Assembly: GCF_000383575.1 (NCBI RefSeq)
Contig: NZ_KB911579.1
Coordinates: 1,543,875-1,607,874, forward strand
Direction of reading: 5' to 3'
Source: Salinispora oceanensis
GTDB taxonomy: Bacteria; Actinomycetota; Actinomycetes; Mycobacteriales; Micromonosporaceae
Length of the DNA: 64,000 nucleotides
Part shown: positions 51,260 through 60,387 of the stretch, one piece after another
How the letters are laid out: the number at the start of each line of letters is the position of its first letter
Position numbering within the stretch: position 1 is the stretch's first letter
The notes under the pieces: model-generated
What the model saw: only the letters and a program-made list of their open reading frames with translations
Databases searched by the model: none
What the model was told of the DNA's origin: nothing
Program-made: the position numbers and the translations under genes

Positions 51260-52258
51260 TCAGCCGGCTCGGCGGAGACGGCCCAGCATGCCGTTGAGGT
51301 CGTCCCTGAAGAGCTCGTGCCGGAAGATGTGCCCGCCTGGCTCTTCGCGTCCCTCGTGGGGAATACCGGCCTGACTGAGAGCGGCGCGGAACTCGCGTTG
51401 TCCGGCGAGCACCTGGGTCTCGTTGATGACGTCCCACCAGTTGACCGGCTCTGGTGAGGTGCCGGCGACCAGGAAGACCCGTTTGTGGTGGTAGCTCGGA
51501 ATGCGTTCCATGGGGTTGTCCGCGGTGACCCGAGCCTGGTCGAAGAACGGCGCGCCGTAGATGGTGCCGCCACCCAGCTCCACCGCGGCGGAACTGAGGT
51601 TGGCCCAGTGCGCGACGAGGTGACCGTCGCGACGCAGGCTGGCGGGCCCGGAGTGGGAACTGACAGAGCAGAAATGTCCGAAATACTTGGCGGCGTACTT
51701 CAGCGCGCCGAAACCGCCCATCGAGAAGCCGGCCACCGCGCGTCCGTCGTACTCGGCGAAGGTGCGGAAGTTCGCCTCGATCCACGGCACCAGTTGGTTC
51801 ATGTGAAAGTTTTCCCAGTTTCGCGGGCCCACGAAGGTGCTGACCGGGTTGCAGTACCAGCCAGCGGCGCCGCCGTCGGGCATGACCACAATGATCTCTC
51901 GGCCGGCGGTCAAATTCATGATGTTCTCGTGCATATGGAAGTGACGGAAGTCCTGCTGGCCACCGTGCAGCAGGTACAGCACGGGGTAGCGTTTGCCGCT
52001 GGTGTGGTAGCCGTCGGGCAGCAGGACATTGACGGCGGGGTCCCATTCGATTTCGTTGGTGGCGAAGCGGAAGTACTGCAGCCGTCCGGTGTGGTTGTTG
52101 GGGGGGCTGACGATACGGAGGCCGAACCCGTCACCGACGGCGTGGGCCGGATTCGGTATGAGGGCGGGGCCGCCGAACGCCCCGACGGCGGCTGCGGCTG
52201 CCGCGCCGGTGAGGAGGCGGCGGCGACTCAGCGGGGTCGGCTGCGTATGCGGGGTCAT
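51260..52258 (-). CDS. Tat-exported esterase of the Esterase D/antigen 85 fold
   Basis: A 332-residue protein with a twin-arginine signal (PLSRRRLLTGAAAAAAVGAF) and an alpha/beta-hydrolase domain: oxyanion region RYPVLYLLHGGQQDFRHFH, nucleophile GFSMGGFGALKYAA, and histidine in the C-terminal EEPGGHIFRHEL. It belongs to PF00756, which contains esterase D, antigen 85 mycolyltransferases and feruloyl esterases. ATG 52258 follows gggag. A second gene of the same family lies immediately downstream of the 52.3-kb gap, in the same orientation. Confidence 0.85.
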   Translation of the reverse strand: MTPHTQPTPLSRRRLLTGAAAAAAVGAFGGPALIPNPAHAVGDGFGLRIVSPPNNHTGRLQYFRFATNEIEWDPAVNVLLPDGYHTSGKRYPVLYLLHGGQQDFRHFHMHENIMNLTAGREIIVVMPDGGAAGWYCNPVSTFVGPRNWENFHMNQLVPWIEANFRTFAEYDGRAVAGFSMGGFGALKYAAKYFGHFCSVSSHSGPASLRRDGHLVAHWANLSSAAVELGGGTIYGAPFFDQARVTADNPMERIPSYHHKRVFLVAGTSPEPVNWWDVINETQVLAGQREFRAALSQAGIPHEGREEPGGHIFRHELFRDDLNGMLGRLRRAG

Positions 52259-52572
52259 GATTGCTCCCTGAGGTAGGTGGCTTGCAATTAGATTGGGGAA
52301 CGGGACTGGTTACGCCGCTCAGGTAGGGGTAATCCAGGTGCCCTGGTCCGGGTGCCAGCGAATGGTGGCCTGTTGGAAGCGTTGGTACTTGCCGTCACCG
52401 TCGTCGAGCTCGGAACCTCCTCTGCTCGGGCTCGTCGGGAACGGAGCGCATCACTGCGGGTGGGGCTGGTTGCCACGACACCAACAGCTGGTGATCCGGC
52501 CTCAATGGCTGACCTTTTGGCCTCAGTCGCCGATGTTCTGGCTTCAGTGGCCGACGTTCCAGCTGGCCAGCG
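52259..52572. other. 314 bp between two esterase genes, with a repeat
   Basis: No complete gene. On the minus strand GKYQRFQQATIRWHPDQGTW recalls an LGFP-type cell-wall repeat fragment, at low confidence. A three-copy 21-bp repeat occupies 52498-52560. Confidence 0.35.
52498..52560 (+). repeat. 21-bp imperfect tandem repeat, three copies
   Basis: Units ggcctcaatggctgaccttt(t), ggcctcagtcgccgatgttc(t) and ggcttcagtggccgacgttc(c) follow head to tail. The length is a codon multiple and would give a heptad-like peptide on the plus strand, but no gene there is convincing. Confidence 0.6.
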
Positions 52573-53664
52573 TCAGCTGGCCGAATCGAACGACGCCTCG
52601 AGCTGCGGGAGGTAGTCGGCGATCGCCGGGGCCCAGCAGCCATAGTTGTGACCGCCGTCGCACGTGGGGGCCAAGGTGGAGCCGTCTTCGTAGTTGACGG
52701 TGTCGTGGGGAATGCCGAGGTCGTTGAGGCGCTCCTCGACAGTCGCGGTGGCGATGGCGGTGAAATAGTCGATGGTGCCCTGGTCGCCGGTGTAGAGCGC
52801 GATGGTGGTGTCAGCCAACCTGGCGAGGTTGGCCGGTGCGGCCGGGTCGACTTCGTTCCAGATCCGGTCGGCGTTGAAGATGGGATACGGAGAGCCGAAA
52901 ATAGCGTCGCTGTCGACGTACGGGCCGTAGTTGGGGCATGGGCCGGCCGGCACGGAGCTGCACGGCAGGCCGGGGAGGTTGAGCTCCGTGGCCAGGACGA
53001 CCGCGCGGATCGGCGCCATGCCGAAGTCGATCCCACCGGACAACGAGGCGACGTGACCGAACAGGTCGGGGCGGGCCTGCGCGTAGTGCAGCGATCCGAA
53101 GCCCCCCATCGACAGACCGATGACGGCCCGGTGGTTCCGGTCAGTGCGGGTACGCAGGTTGGCGTCGATGAAGGGAACGACCTGTTCGGTGTGGAAGGTC
53201 TCCCAGTTGGCCGCGCCGAGGGCGGTGTCCTGCATGACCCAGTCGGCGTACCAACCCTTGAGCCCGCCGTTCGGAGCCACCGTGATCATCGAGTTCGAGC
53301 GCAGGGCCGGGACGGCCGCCACGTCGTGCGGGCCGCCGGCCCCGCCGTGCAGGAAGTACGCGACCGGCCAGCGCTTGTCGGGTTCGGTGGCGTAGTCGGC
53401 GGGAAGAAACACACGGATCTCGTGTTGGCCGGACAACTGCGCGGTGGTCACGGTGAGGGTCAGGTCGGTGCTGGAGTGGGCCTCGCTGTCGACGAGGGTC
53501 AGGCCGTGGCTGTCGGTGAAGCTCGGGATCTCGACGGGTTGGGCCTGTGCCGCCGATCCGGCGGCAGCGACCGCCGCTACCGCGGCCACGGTGGCGGCCA
53601 CGGTGGCGGCGGCGGGAAGCCGCAGGAACGACCGGGTTCGGTCGGAGAACAGCCGGGTTCTCAT
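52573..53664 (-). CDS. Secreted esterase (Esterase D/antigen 85 fold)
   Basis: A 363-residue protein with a Sec signal (PAAATVAATVAAVAAVAAAG to AQA), a short N-terminal beta module, then the hydrolase domain: RWPVAYFLHGGAGGPHDVAA, nucleophile GLSMGGFGSLHYAQARPD, and histidine in TCDGGHNYGCWAPAI. ATG 53664 begins the signal peptide; the frame upstream is not conserved. Same family as the gene at 51260 but with a different export route and little identity outside the motifs. Probable cell-surface or extracellular ester hydrolase. Confidence 0.85.
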   Translation of the reverse strand: MRTRLFSDRTRSFLRLPAAATVAATVAAVAAVAAAGSAAQAQPVEIPSFTDSHGLTLVDSEAHSSTDLTLTVTTAQLSGQHEIRVFLPADYATEPDKRWPVAYFLHGGAGGPHDVAAVPALRSNSMITVAPNGGLKGWYADWVMQDTALGAANWETFHTEQVVPFIDANLRTRTDRNHRAVIGLSMGGFGSLHYAQARPDLFGHVASLSGGIDFGMAPIRAVVLATELNLPGLPCSSVPAGPCPNYGPYVDSDAIFGSPYPIFNADRIWNEVDPAAPANLARLADTTIALYTGDQGTIDYFTAIATATVEERLNDLGIPHDTVNYEDGSTLAPTCDGGHNYGCWAPAIADYLPQLEASFDSAS

Positions 53665-54242
53665 CGGGTGTGGTCCCTTCCTCGAGACGGTCACCGGCCT
53701 CGGTTGCTGGCAGTCGGCTACCAGCAACGCCGAGCGATCGGTGGATGCGTCGATTCCTCGTTCAGGCACCGCTGATGGTGGTATTCGGGCAGGTGCGGAG
53801 GACAGGCCACAACACCGGCCATCCGTGACCGCCCGTCTGTGACCGGCCGGAACCACGACAACACCGCCCCTCGCGACGACGGAGCCGGTGCGGTTCAGAC
53901 GGTGCCGACCAGGGCGACCCGACCGAGCAGGAGCGTCGGGTCATGACCAGAGCTGCACCTCGGGCAGGACTCGCCGCGATTCTCGCGGTGTGCCTGGTGG
54001 CCGCGGGCCTTTCCCTGCGGTCGTCCCACCGCACCGGTCGCGGGGCGGGCGTTCGGGTTCGGCGGCGGTCAGCACTGTGACGCGCCAGAAAAGGGACTCC
54101 ACCTGGTGGTAGTAAAAGCCGTTGATGCCGTTGCTCACCGCGGCGGCGAGCAGGGCGATTCCGTTCGCTCGCCCCACCACCGACCGACAGCGAGCAGGCT
54201 GGATACTGCATCCTGCAGGTAGGTGTGTGAGAGGAGTTGATC
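53665..54242. other. 578 bp with no gene I can support
   Basis: Both strands have short open frames. One minus-strand stretch near 54100 (GINGFYYHQVESLFWRVTVL) looks protein-like but I cannot relate it to a family or give it ends. The last 15 bp contain the ribosome-binding site aggag of the kinase gene. Confidence 0.35.
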
Positions 54243-55127
54243 ATGAATTCGGACGAGGTGAGCCCGGCCGACCCGCGTACCGGGACGATCGCGTCGATAC
54301 TGGACGGTGCTACCGGCTGGGAACCTCTCTCCGGGGGGCTCGCCCACCACGTGCAGCGGGTCCGGCTCGCCGATGGCCGGCCGGCCGTGGTCAAGCAGAC
54401 CCCGGCGTCCTCGCAGAATCCGCCCGGCATGTTCGGTCTGGAAGCCGCGGGGCTGCGCGCCCTCCATGAAATCGGTGGCGTTCCGACTCCCGAGGTCTAC
54501 GAGGTGACCGAGCGCCATCTCGTCCTCGCCGCTCTGGCTCCCCGCCCCGACACCGACCGGTACTGGGAAGAAGCCGGCCGTACGATCGCCCGGCTGCACT
54601 CCGTCCAGGGCAGCACCTTCGGCTGGCCCGAGGACGGCTGGCTCGGCCTACTCCCCCAGTACAACAAGCAGTCCAGCGACGGCCACGAGTTCTTCGCCAC
54701 CCACCGGCTACTGCGTTACGCGACCGAGCCGAAGGTCCAACAGGTCCTGGACCCGACCGACCTGGCCCGGCTGGAACGCATCTGCGAACGGCTACCCGAA
54801 CTACTCCCACCCGCCCCCGCCGTGCTCACCCACGGCGACCTCTGGCGCAACAACCTCATCGCCACCGACCAGGGCACTCCCGTACTCATCGACCCCGCGG
54901 TGCACTGGAACTGGGCCGAGGCCGACCTCAGCATGATCTACAGCGTTGACCGCCCACCCGAGCCCTTCTTCGCCGCCTACGAGGAGGCCGCCGCCCCCCA
55001 ACCGGGCTGGCGGGACCGCATGGACCTGCTCAACCTCCGCGAACAGCTCAGCGTCCTCGCCCACTTCGGCTCCGACCTTCCGGACTGGGTCCGCGACACC
55101 AAAACTGTGCTGCGCAAATACAGCTGA
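54243..55127 (+). CDS. Fructosamine-kinase family protein
   Basis: A 294-residue APH-fold kinase of the fructosamine/ketosamine-3-kinase type: PLSGGLAHHVQRVRLADGRP, VVKQTP with the ATP lysine, catalytic loop AVLTHGDLWRNNLIAT (HGDxxxxN) and metal loop PVLIDPAVHWNWAEADLSM. Such enzymes phosphorylate glycated proteins or small ketosamines to reverse glycation. ATG 54243 has aggag six to seven bases upstream. Solitary gene. Confidence 0.83.
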   Translation: MNSDEVSPADPRTGTIASILDGATGWEPLSGGLAHHVQRVRLADGRPAVVKQTPASSQNPPGMFGLEAAGLRALHEIGGVPTPEVYEVTERHLVLAALAPRPDTDRYWEEAGRTIARLHSVQGSTFGWPEDGWLGLLPQYNKQSSDGHEFFATHRLLRYATEPKVQQVLDPTDLARLERICERLPELLPPAPAVLTHGDLWRNNLIATDQGTPVLIDPAVHWNWAEADLSMIYSVDRPPEPFFAAYEEAAAPQPGWRDRMDLLNLREQLSVLAHFGSDLPDWVRDTKTVLRKYS

Positions 55128-55255
55128 ACAGTGAACTTCGGCCGGCACCGGGCGCCGCGACGGCCAGAAGAAGCTAGCTGGCACCTTGTCCGACCCCGGA
55201 GGCTGGAGGAGTGCCCCGAACTGCCGTAGCTTGTCCTCAGCGGGCAGGAGGCGCC

Positions 55256-55795
55256 ATGTTTGCCGAGCACGTGCGGGACTTTGCGGCAACTGCCGTGATC
55301 TTCGGATTCTTCGCTTCGAGTTGGTTCGGCTGGGCGCAGGAAGCCCCTCCGGGCAGGTGGCGCGGGCTCCTCGCCGCCGGCTCGGTGACCGGCCTCCTCA
55401 CCGCGATCGCCGGTGCTCTGCTGACCTGGCGGCTCTGGCACAACGGCACCGCCTTCGACGAGGCCACCAGCCGGGCGTTCGGGGTCGTGGTCGCCATCGA
55501 GTTCGGGGCCGCTGGCCTCGGGGCGGTCCTGCTCGCGCGCCGCGGCCGACGGGACCTGATCTCGATGTGGGTCGCCTTCGTCGTCGGTGTCCACCTCTTC
55601 CCAGTCGCCACGCTGATCGGCTATCCGATGATCCACCTGGTCGCCGCTCTCATCACGGTCGTCTCGGTCGCCGCGATCCCGGTCGCCCGGGCCCGGAAGC
55701 TGTCCGTGAGCGCAGTCGTCGGTGCGCCAACCGGGCTGGTCCTGCTCACCGCCGCCCTCTTCTCCGTGGTCTCCGCAGCCATCCTCGGCTTCTGA
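55256..55795 (+). CDS. Conserved-type membrane protein of unknown function
   Basis: A 179-residue protein with five or six membrane segments, opening FAEHVRDFAATAVIFGFFAS and containing LISMWVAFVVGVHLFPVATL and a final helix TGLVLLTAALFSVVSAAILG. No named family comes to mind. ATG 55256 has AGGAGG six bases upstream, which decides the start. Confidence 0.65.
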   Translation: MFAEHVRDFAATAVIFGFFASSWFGWAQEAPPGRWRGLLAAGSVTGLLTAIAGALLTWRLWHNGTAFDEATSRAFGVVVAIEFGAAGLGAVLLARRGRRDLISMWVAFVVGVHLFPVATLIGYPMIHLVAALITVVSVAAIPVARARKLSVSAVVGAPTGLVLLTAALFSVVSAAILGF

Positions 55796-55864
55796 ATCCC
55801 CGCTCCGCTGGGCGGGCCTAATCTCGCTTGCCGCGGTCATGCGGTTGTCCTTTAGGTTGCCCAG

Positions 55865-56716
55865 GTGACTGTCGAGATCCCCTACCGCCCGCTCCCCCTC
55901 AACCAGTCGAACGTCCGGTACGCCCATGGCCCGGACTCGAGCGCGCAGCAGGGTGTACCCGCCGGCGAAACCATCGAGTTCGACTGGCGTGAGAGCCACG
56001 CCTACCCCGGAACATCTCGCAAGTTCTGGGTTCACCTCCCGGCGCAGTACGACCCCACCAAGCCAGCGGCGCTGATCGTCTTCCAGGATGGAAAGTTATA
56101 CTTCGACCCAGAAGGAGAGGTCCGGTGCGGAATCGTTCTGGACAATCTCATCCACCGCGGGGAAATTCCGGCCACCATTGGCCTGTTCGTGGACCCGGGA
56201 ACAATCGAGGGGGCCGCGCAGCCGAAAAACCGTAACCTCGAATACGACGCCTTCAACGACCGGTACGCCAACTTCCTCCTGGACGAGATCATCCCTCAGG
56301 TAGCCAACCGCTACTCCATCACCGAGGACCCTGAACTATGGGGCATTGGCGGCGGCAGCAGTGGCGGTAACTGCGCCTTCACTGCCGCGTGGTTCCGCCC
56401 GGACAAGTTCCGTCGGGTCTTCGGCTGCCTGTCCAGCTTTGCGCAGATGCCCGGCGGTAATCCATACCCCGAACTGATTCCCCGCGTTCCCCACAAGCCG
56501 CTACGCGTCTTCTTGCAGGCAGGCCACCGAGACCTGCGCTGGAACGAGCCCGAGCGAAACTGGCTGGCCAACAACCTCCGGGTCGCGGCCGCTCTGGCCG
56601 AAGCCGGCTATGACTTCCGTCTTGTGCTGGGCGATGGTGGCCACAGTCCGAACCATGGCGGGACCCTGATCCCCGACGCACTGCGGTGGTTGTGGCGACC
56701 GGCCGACAGCCTATGA
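55865..56716 (+). CDS. Enterochelin-esterase-like hydrolase
   Basis: A 283-residue alpha/beta hydrolase of the Esterase D/Fes group: SRKFWVHLPAQYDPTKPAAL, ALIVFQDGKLYF, nucleophile GIGGGSSGGNCAFTAAW, aspartate/histidine near LVLGDGGHSPNHGG. No signal peptide, so cytoplasmic. Relatives hydrolyse siderophore or other ester bonds. GTG 55865. No siderophore genes adjoin it, so the substrate is open. Confidence 0.8.
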   Translation: MTVEIPYRPLPLNQSNVRYAHGPDSSAQQGVPAGETIEFDWRESHAYPGTSRKFWVHLPAQYDPTKPAALIVFQDGKLYFDPEGEVRCGIVLDNLIHRGEIPATIGLFVDPGTIEGAAQPKNRNLEYDAFNDRYANFLLDEIIPQVANRYSITEDPELWGIGGGSSGGNCAFTAAWFRPDKFRRVFGCLSSFAQMPGGNPYPELIPRVPHKPLRVFLQAGHRDLRWNEPERNWLANNLRVAAALAEAGYDFRLVLGDGGHSPNHGGTLIPDALRWLWRPADSL

Positions 56717-56848
56717 GCGAAGCTTCTCCTTTCCCGGACACCACCGGGTCGTCCCGCTGGCCGCACCGCGAGTGTTACTACCCTCCGCGCAAGCGTGCTG
56801 GTCGTAGAGTGTCGGGTGGGAAACTGGACCCAGGGAACGGGAGATCCC

Positions 56849-57628
56849 ATGAGTGACGTTGACGGCGCGTACGCCTCCGGCACGCCGTGCTGGTTCGACA
56901 TGACGGTGCCCAGCCGGGACACCGCAATGGACTTCTACGGACCGGTGCTGGGCTGGACCTTCCAGGGCGACTTCTACACGATGTGCCAGGTTCGCGGAAA
57001 ACCGGTAGCGGCGATCGCCGAACCACATCCGGGCGAACCGGCGCCCGCCCAGTCGAACTGGACGATCTACCTCGCGACGGCGGACTGCGCAGCGGCCCTG
57101 CGACGGGTCACCGATGCCGGTGGCAAGGTGGTGAAGCCGCGACAGGACGCCATGGTCGGCTGGATGGCGATCGCCCAGGACACCACCGGTGGCGTCTTCG
57201 CCCTGTGGCAGGGCCGCGAGCTGAGTGGGTCGCAAGTGGTTGACGAGGGCGGAGCGCCATGTTGGAGCGAGGTGACCAGCGCCGACCTGGCCGCCACCGT
57301 TGAGTTCTACCGGCGGGTCTTCGGCTACGACACCGAACCGCACGAGGACGCGCCCTACGTGACGCTCAACTCCGGTGGTCGACCGGTGGCGGGAGTCTTC
57401 GCCGGCGCGGAGCAACGCCCACACGAAGGGCACGCGGCGTGGCTGGCGTACTTTCAGGTCCCCGACGCGGAGAAGGCCGCGGAGCAGGCGGTGTCGCACG
57501 GTGGTCGGGTGGTGACGGCTCCGCAGGAATCGCCGCACGGACGCGACGTCCTCCTAGCCGATCCGTTCGGAGCCACCTTCGTGGCCACCGAACGCCGCGG
57601 CCCGTTCCGCCTCGGACATACGAGATAA
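56849..57628 (+). CDS. VOC-family protein with two glyoxalase-like domains
   Basis: A 259-residue protein formed by two tandem vicinal-oxygen-chelate domains (residues 8-120 and 130-250): TPCWFDMTVPSRDTAMDFYG and APCWSEVTSADLAATVEFYR open the two halves. The layout matches actinobacterial VOC proteins linked to hydroxylase or resistance functions. ATG 56849 follows gggagatccc. 138 bp downstream a single-domain VOC gene follows in the same direction. Confidence 0.83.
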   Translation: MSDVDGAYASGTPCWFDMTVPSRDTAMDFYGPVLGWTFQGDFYTMCQVRGKPVAAIAEPHPGEPAPAQSNWTIYLATADCAAALRRVTDAGGKVVKPRQDAMVGWMAIAQDTTGGVFALWQGRELSGSQVVDEGGAPCWSEVTSADLAATVEFYRRVFGYDTEPHEDAPYVTLNSGGRPVAGVFAGAEQRPHEGHAAWLAYFQVPDAEKAAEQAVSHGGRVVTAPQESPHGRDVLLADPFGATFVATERRGPFRLGHTR

Positions 57629-57766
57629 GCCCTGGCGCCGATCCGTCCGCACCTCGCAGCCCCGGTCCTTTCCCTTTGACGCTCCCGGCCGATAGGATGC
57701 GATTAAGGAATACGTCGATCTTCAACCAGCACGGTCGGGATTGAGTGCGAAGGGAACGGACACCAA

Positions 57767-58150
57767 ATGAACCAAACCAAGGTAGGCACAATCGCGGGCT
57801 TCGACCTGACCGTCCAGAATGCAGACGGCATACGCGACTTCTACGCAGACGTGACTGGCTGGAAGCCGGAGCCGCTGAGCATGGGCGACTACGACGACTA
57901 CATGATGCTCGCACAGGACGGTAACCCGGTCGCTGGCATCTGCCATGCCAGGAACGGCAACGCTGACCTACCGCCACAGTGGATCACGTACATCGCGGTC
58001 AGCGACCTTGCCGCAAGCCTGGCGCGGGTAACCAAAAAGGGCGGTGAGGTGGTACGGCAGCCCAACGGCACCGGTCCGGGCAATTTCGCGCTGATCAAGG
58101 ACCCCGCGGGCGCGGTCGTCGCACTGATGCAGGACCCCCACCCAAGCTGA
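57767..58150 (+). CDS. VOC-family protein (single domain)
   Basis: A 127-residue glyoxalase/bleomycin-resistance-fold protein: GTIAGFDLTVQNADGIRDFY, QWITYIAVSDLAASLARVTK and FALIKDPAGAVVALMQ. Probably dimeric, binding a small ligand or metal. ATG 57767. It may be a diverged relative of the two-domain VOC gene just upstream. Confidence 0.8.
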   Translation: MNQTKVGTIAGFDLTVQNADGIRDFYADVTGWKPEPLSMGDYDDYMMLAQDGNPVAGICHARNGNADLPPQWITYIAVSDLAASLARVTKKGGEVVRQPNGTGPGNFALIKDPAGAVVALMQDPHPS

Positions 58151-58268
58151 GCCGCACACGACCTCAGCTATCGGGAACCCACCGAGCCCGGCGGAGCACT
58201 TTCCCACGTTCCGGCAGGCGCCGATCGAGTCGTTGCACCTCCCACAGCGCCCTGGTCAGGGAGCACCT

Positions 58269-58739
58269 TCAGCTCGGGCTGATCGCTGCACGAATCCCGA
58301 CAGCGACAGCAATCAAGAGGAGGTACGAGACGACGCTGACGCCAACCATGCCCATTGCCTTGGCAGCCGATCCGGCCTGAATCCGGGCGACATGCAGGTT
58401 CGCCCATAAGCCCAGCGCTCCGACAAGTCCACCGAGAGCACCCCCAATCGCTATCAGCAGGAGAGGCAGCGGAGCCAACACCCGCAGCATGACTGGTATC
58501 GAAGGACCGGTCCGGTGCCGCACGCCGCTGACCTCCACCGTCGGGTAGGGATCGGCAAACGCGATGCGTACGGTGGCTTCGACCGAACTACCGTCTGTGG
58601 CCGGCAACGTGTACTGACGCCTGCCCGACCGGGGGGCGGATACTCCGCCCACGGTGACTTTCGGGTTCCCCAGAAGGGCGTTGGTCGTGACAACAATCGG
58701 GCCGGCCACGCCGTCGATGCTGATGGGTTCCGTGTTCAC
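58269..58739 (-). CDS. Hypothetical membrane protein
   Basis: 156 residues: an N-terminal beta-rich soluble part (SIDGVAGPIVVTTNALLGNP, TYPTVEVSG region) followed by two hydrophobic segments (VLAPLPLLLIAIGGALGGLV and VGVSVVSYLLLIAVAVGI). No family recognised. ATG 58739. Base usage is typical for the chromosome. Confidence 0.6.
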   Translation of the reverse strand: MNTEPISIDGVAGPIVVTTNALLGNPKVTVGGVSAPRSGRRQYTLPATDGSSVEATVRIAFADPYPTVEVSGVRHRTGPSIPVMLRVLAPLPLLLIAIGGALGGLVGALGLWANLHVARIQAGSAAKAMGMVGVSVVSYLLLIAVAVGIRAAISPS

Positions 58740-58920
58740 CGGTGTGATCTTAGAGAAGCCTATTCAGCTTCGTCCAATCCGTCCCGAGGAGCACATCGCC
58801 GCCCGGTCCGGTCCCTAGCTCGCGACCCGACGAACACAGTCAGCACACCAGGGGAACAGCATGGCGATCATGCGACCGGTCAGCCACTGTGACACTGCCG
58901 CGATCAGCCCATTTCGGTGC

Positions 58921-59118
58921 ACTGACAGGGTCGCGTGGTAATCACCCTCAGCCCGGCCAGACCTGCGGGAGTAGCGCGTCGCGGCGCACCTCGCCAAGCA
59001 CGACGCTGGTCGCGCCCGGACTGACAGGGTCGCGTGGTAATCACCCTCAGCCCGGCCAGACCTGCGGGAGTAGCGCGTCGCGGCGCACCTCGCCAAGCAC
59101 GACGCTGGTCGCGCCCGG
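58921..59118 (+). repeat. Exact 99-bp tandem duplication
   Basis: The unit beginning actgacagggtcgcgtggta occurs at 58921-59019 and again, without any mismatch I can find, at 59020-59118. It is 33 codons long but does not fall in a convincing gene. The second copy runs into the terminator of the LPVTG protein gene. Confidence 0.85.
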
Positions 59119-59144
59119 CCCGACGAAAGTGTCGAGCCGGGCGC
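59111..59144 (-). terminator. Hairpin terminator of the LPVTG protein gene
   Basis: gcgcccggc (59111-59119) and gccgggcgc (59136-59144) form a 9-bp stem, extended inward by cgac/gtcg with one-base bulges. It lies just downstream of the minus-strand gene ending at 59150. Confidence 0.65.
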
Positions 59145-59149
59145 GGTCA

Positions 59150-59899
59150 CTATGCCTGGAAACGGGTACGGCGTCGACGTCCGATCACGTATCCCGCACC
59201 GCCGAGGAGCAGCAGCGCACCTCCAATGCCGGCCGCGGTCGCGGTGGCGGCACCCGTCACGGGCAGCCCACCGCCTTCGCCGCCGGTGGCACCCGGGTCG
59301 ACCGGGGGAGCAGAGGTCGGCGTACCAGTCGGCGCACCGGTTGACGTAGCAGTTGGCGTAGCGGTCGGGGTAGCAGTCGGCGTAGCGGTCGGGGTAGCAG
59401 TCGGCGTCGGTGTGGGCTGAACGGCGCAGTCAAGCTCGCGTGCGGCGTACAGACCGTCGTTGAGGTAGTCCAGATACACATCGACGTCTGTCTGGTTCAG
59501 TACCTCCTGGGTAGCCGCGTCCACGTTGGGACCAGCGTCGACCAACGTCCGGGTCACCGAGATCGACAGATCCGCTGACCAGGCCTGCTGCATATCCTCC
59601 TTGAGGAATGACCGAAGTTCCCCCGCGTCCCTCAACCGCTCTTTAATCTCGCGCGGCACAACAATCAACAGATCAGCCTCGGCCGCGGAGAAAATCTGGG
59701 TGGCCAGCACCTGCACCTCCAGATCGGTGGCGGTGTCCAGGTTGATGTTCACCAACTCACGGATGTCCGTGTATACCTTGCGCTCAATCGGCTGGCAGGA
59801 CGGGTCCAGCCCGGGCGGTTCGACCTGAGCCGCCGCCGGTGTCGCCGGAATCAAAAAGGCCGCCGCCGTTAGGGCAGCAGCCAGGAACTTCCATCGCAT
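59150..59899 (-). CDS. LPVTG-anchored ALF-repeat cell-wall protein
   Basis: A 249-residue precursor: signal peptide (FLAAALTAAAFLIPATPAAA), ALF-repeat-like helical domain with LVDAGPNVDAATQEVLNQTD and VDVYLDYLNDGLYAARELD, a threonine-proline spacer (about 12 TP/TA steps), and a sortase signal LPVTGAATATAAGIGG with a hydrophobic helix and RRRRTRF tail. It should be attached to peptidoglycan by a sortase not in the window. ATG 59899 lies after gggagg. Confidence 0.82.
   Translation of the reverse strand: MRWKFLAAALTAAAFLIPATPAAAQVEPPGLDPSCQPIERKVYTDIRELVNINLDTATDLEVQVLATQIFSAAEADLLIVVPREIKERLRDAGELRSFLKEDMQQAWSADLSISVTRTLVDAGPNVDAATQEVLNQTDVDVYLDYLNDGLYAARELDCAVQPTPTPTATPTATPTATPTATPTATSTGAPTGTPTSAPPVDPGATGGEGGGLPVTGAATATAAGIGGALLLLGGAGYVIGRRRRTRFQA
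59346..59417 (-). repeat. 12-bp tandem repeat coding for the Thr-Pro spacer
   Basis: Alternating units gtagcagtcggc and gtagcggtcggg repeat about five times plus a degenerate copy, coding on the minus strand for a TPTATPTATPTA spacer. The exact alternation indicates recent slippage or unequal crossover. Confidence 0.75.
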
Positions 59900-60387
59900 G
59901 CGGTTTTCCTCCCGTAAATCAAACACCGAGATATTACCGCTGACCAACGGAAGTACAGGGGATGGGTCGCGCCGAGATCACTTTGCTGGAATGCTGACCA
60001 CTAGGGGGGGTTAGGGCGAAATTCGGTGGTTAGTCACAGTTGGCCATTACCCGGACCCCATCAACCCGAGAAAGCGCCAAGATCTACGCGGTTTCGCCGC
60101 CTCGATGCCCCGTTCGGAAGTTCCACTCCATCCAGTAACATATTTCCCCTTAAATATGGACGAGAGCGGCAAAAAGATCGACACAAAGCGAAGCAGCCGC
60201 GATCGGCCGCATGGCCATTGACAGCTGGCACTACGCTCGCATCGCCGACGCAACAGACGACCCGCGCCACATCACCCAGAGACACCTGCGAGCAACCGCT
60301 CAGCGGTCCGAAAATGACTGTTTCGCTACGACTAGACCCATGGCCCCCTACACGGCAGCTTCTACAAATAGTCCGGAAGGAGCGATT
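59900..60387. other. 488-bp intergenic region, no gene seen
   Basis: It must hold the promoters of the divergent LPVTG and thioesterase genes. A low-GC patch lies around 60140 (ttccccttaaatatgg). ggaaggag at 60376 is the ribosome-binding site of the thioesterase gene. No coding region is convincing. Confidence 0.45.

Noticed and set aside
58921..59118. CRISPR array
   Set aside because: Only two abutting identical units without spacers; this is a simple tandem duplication.
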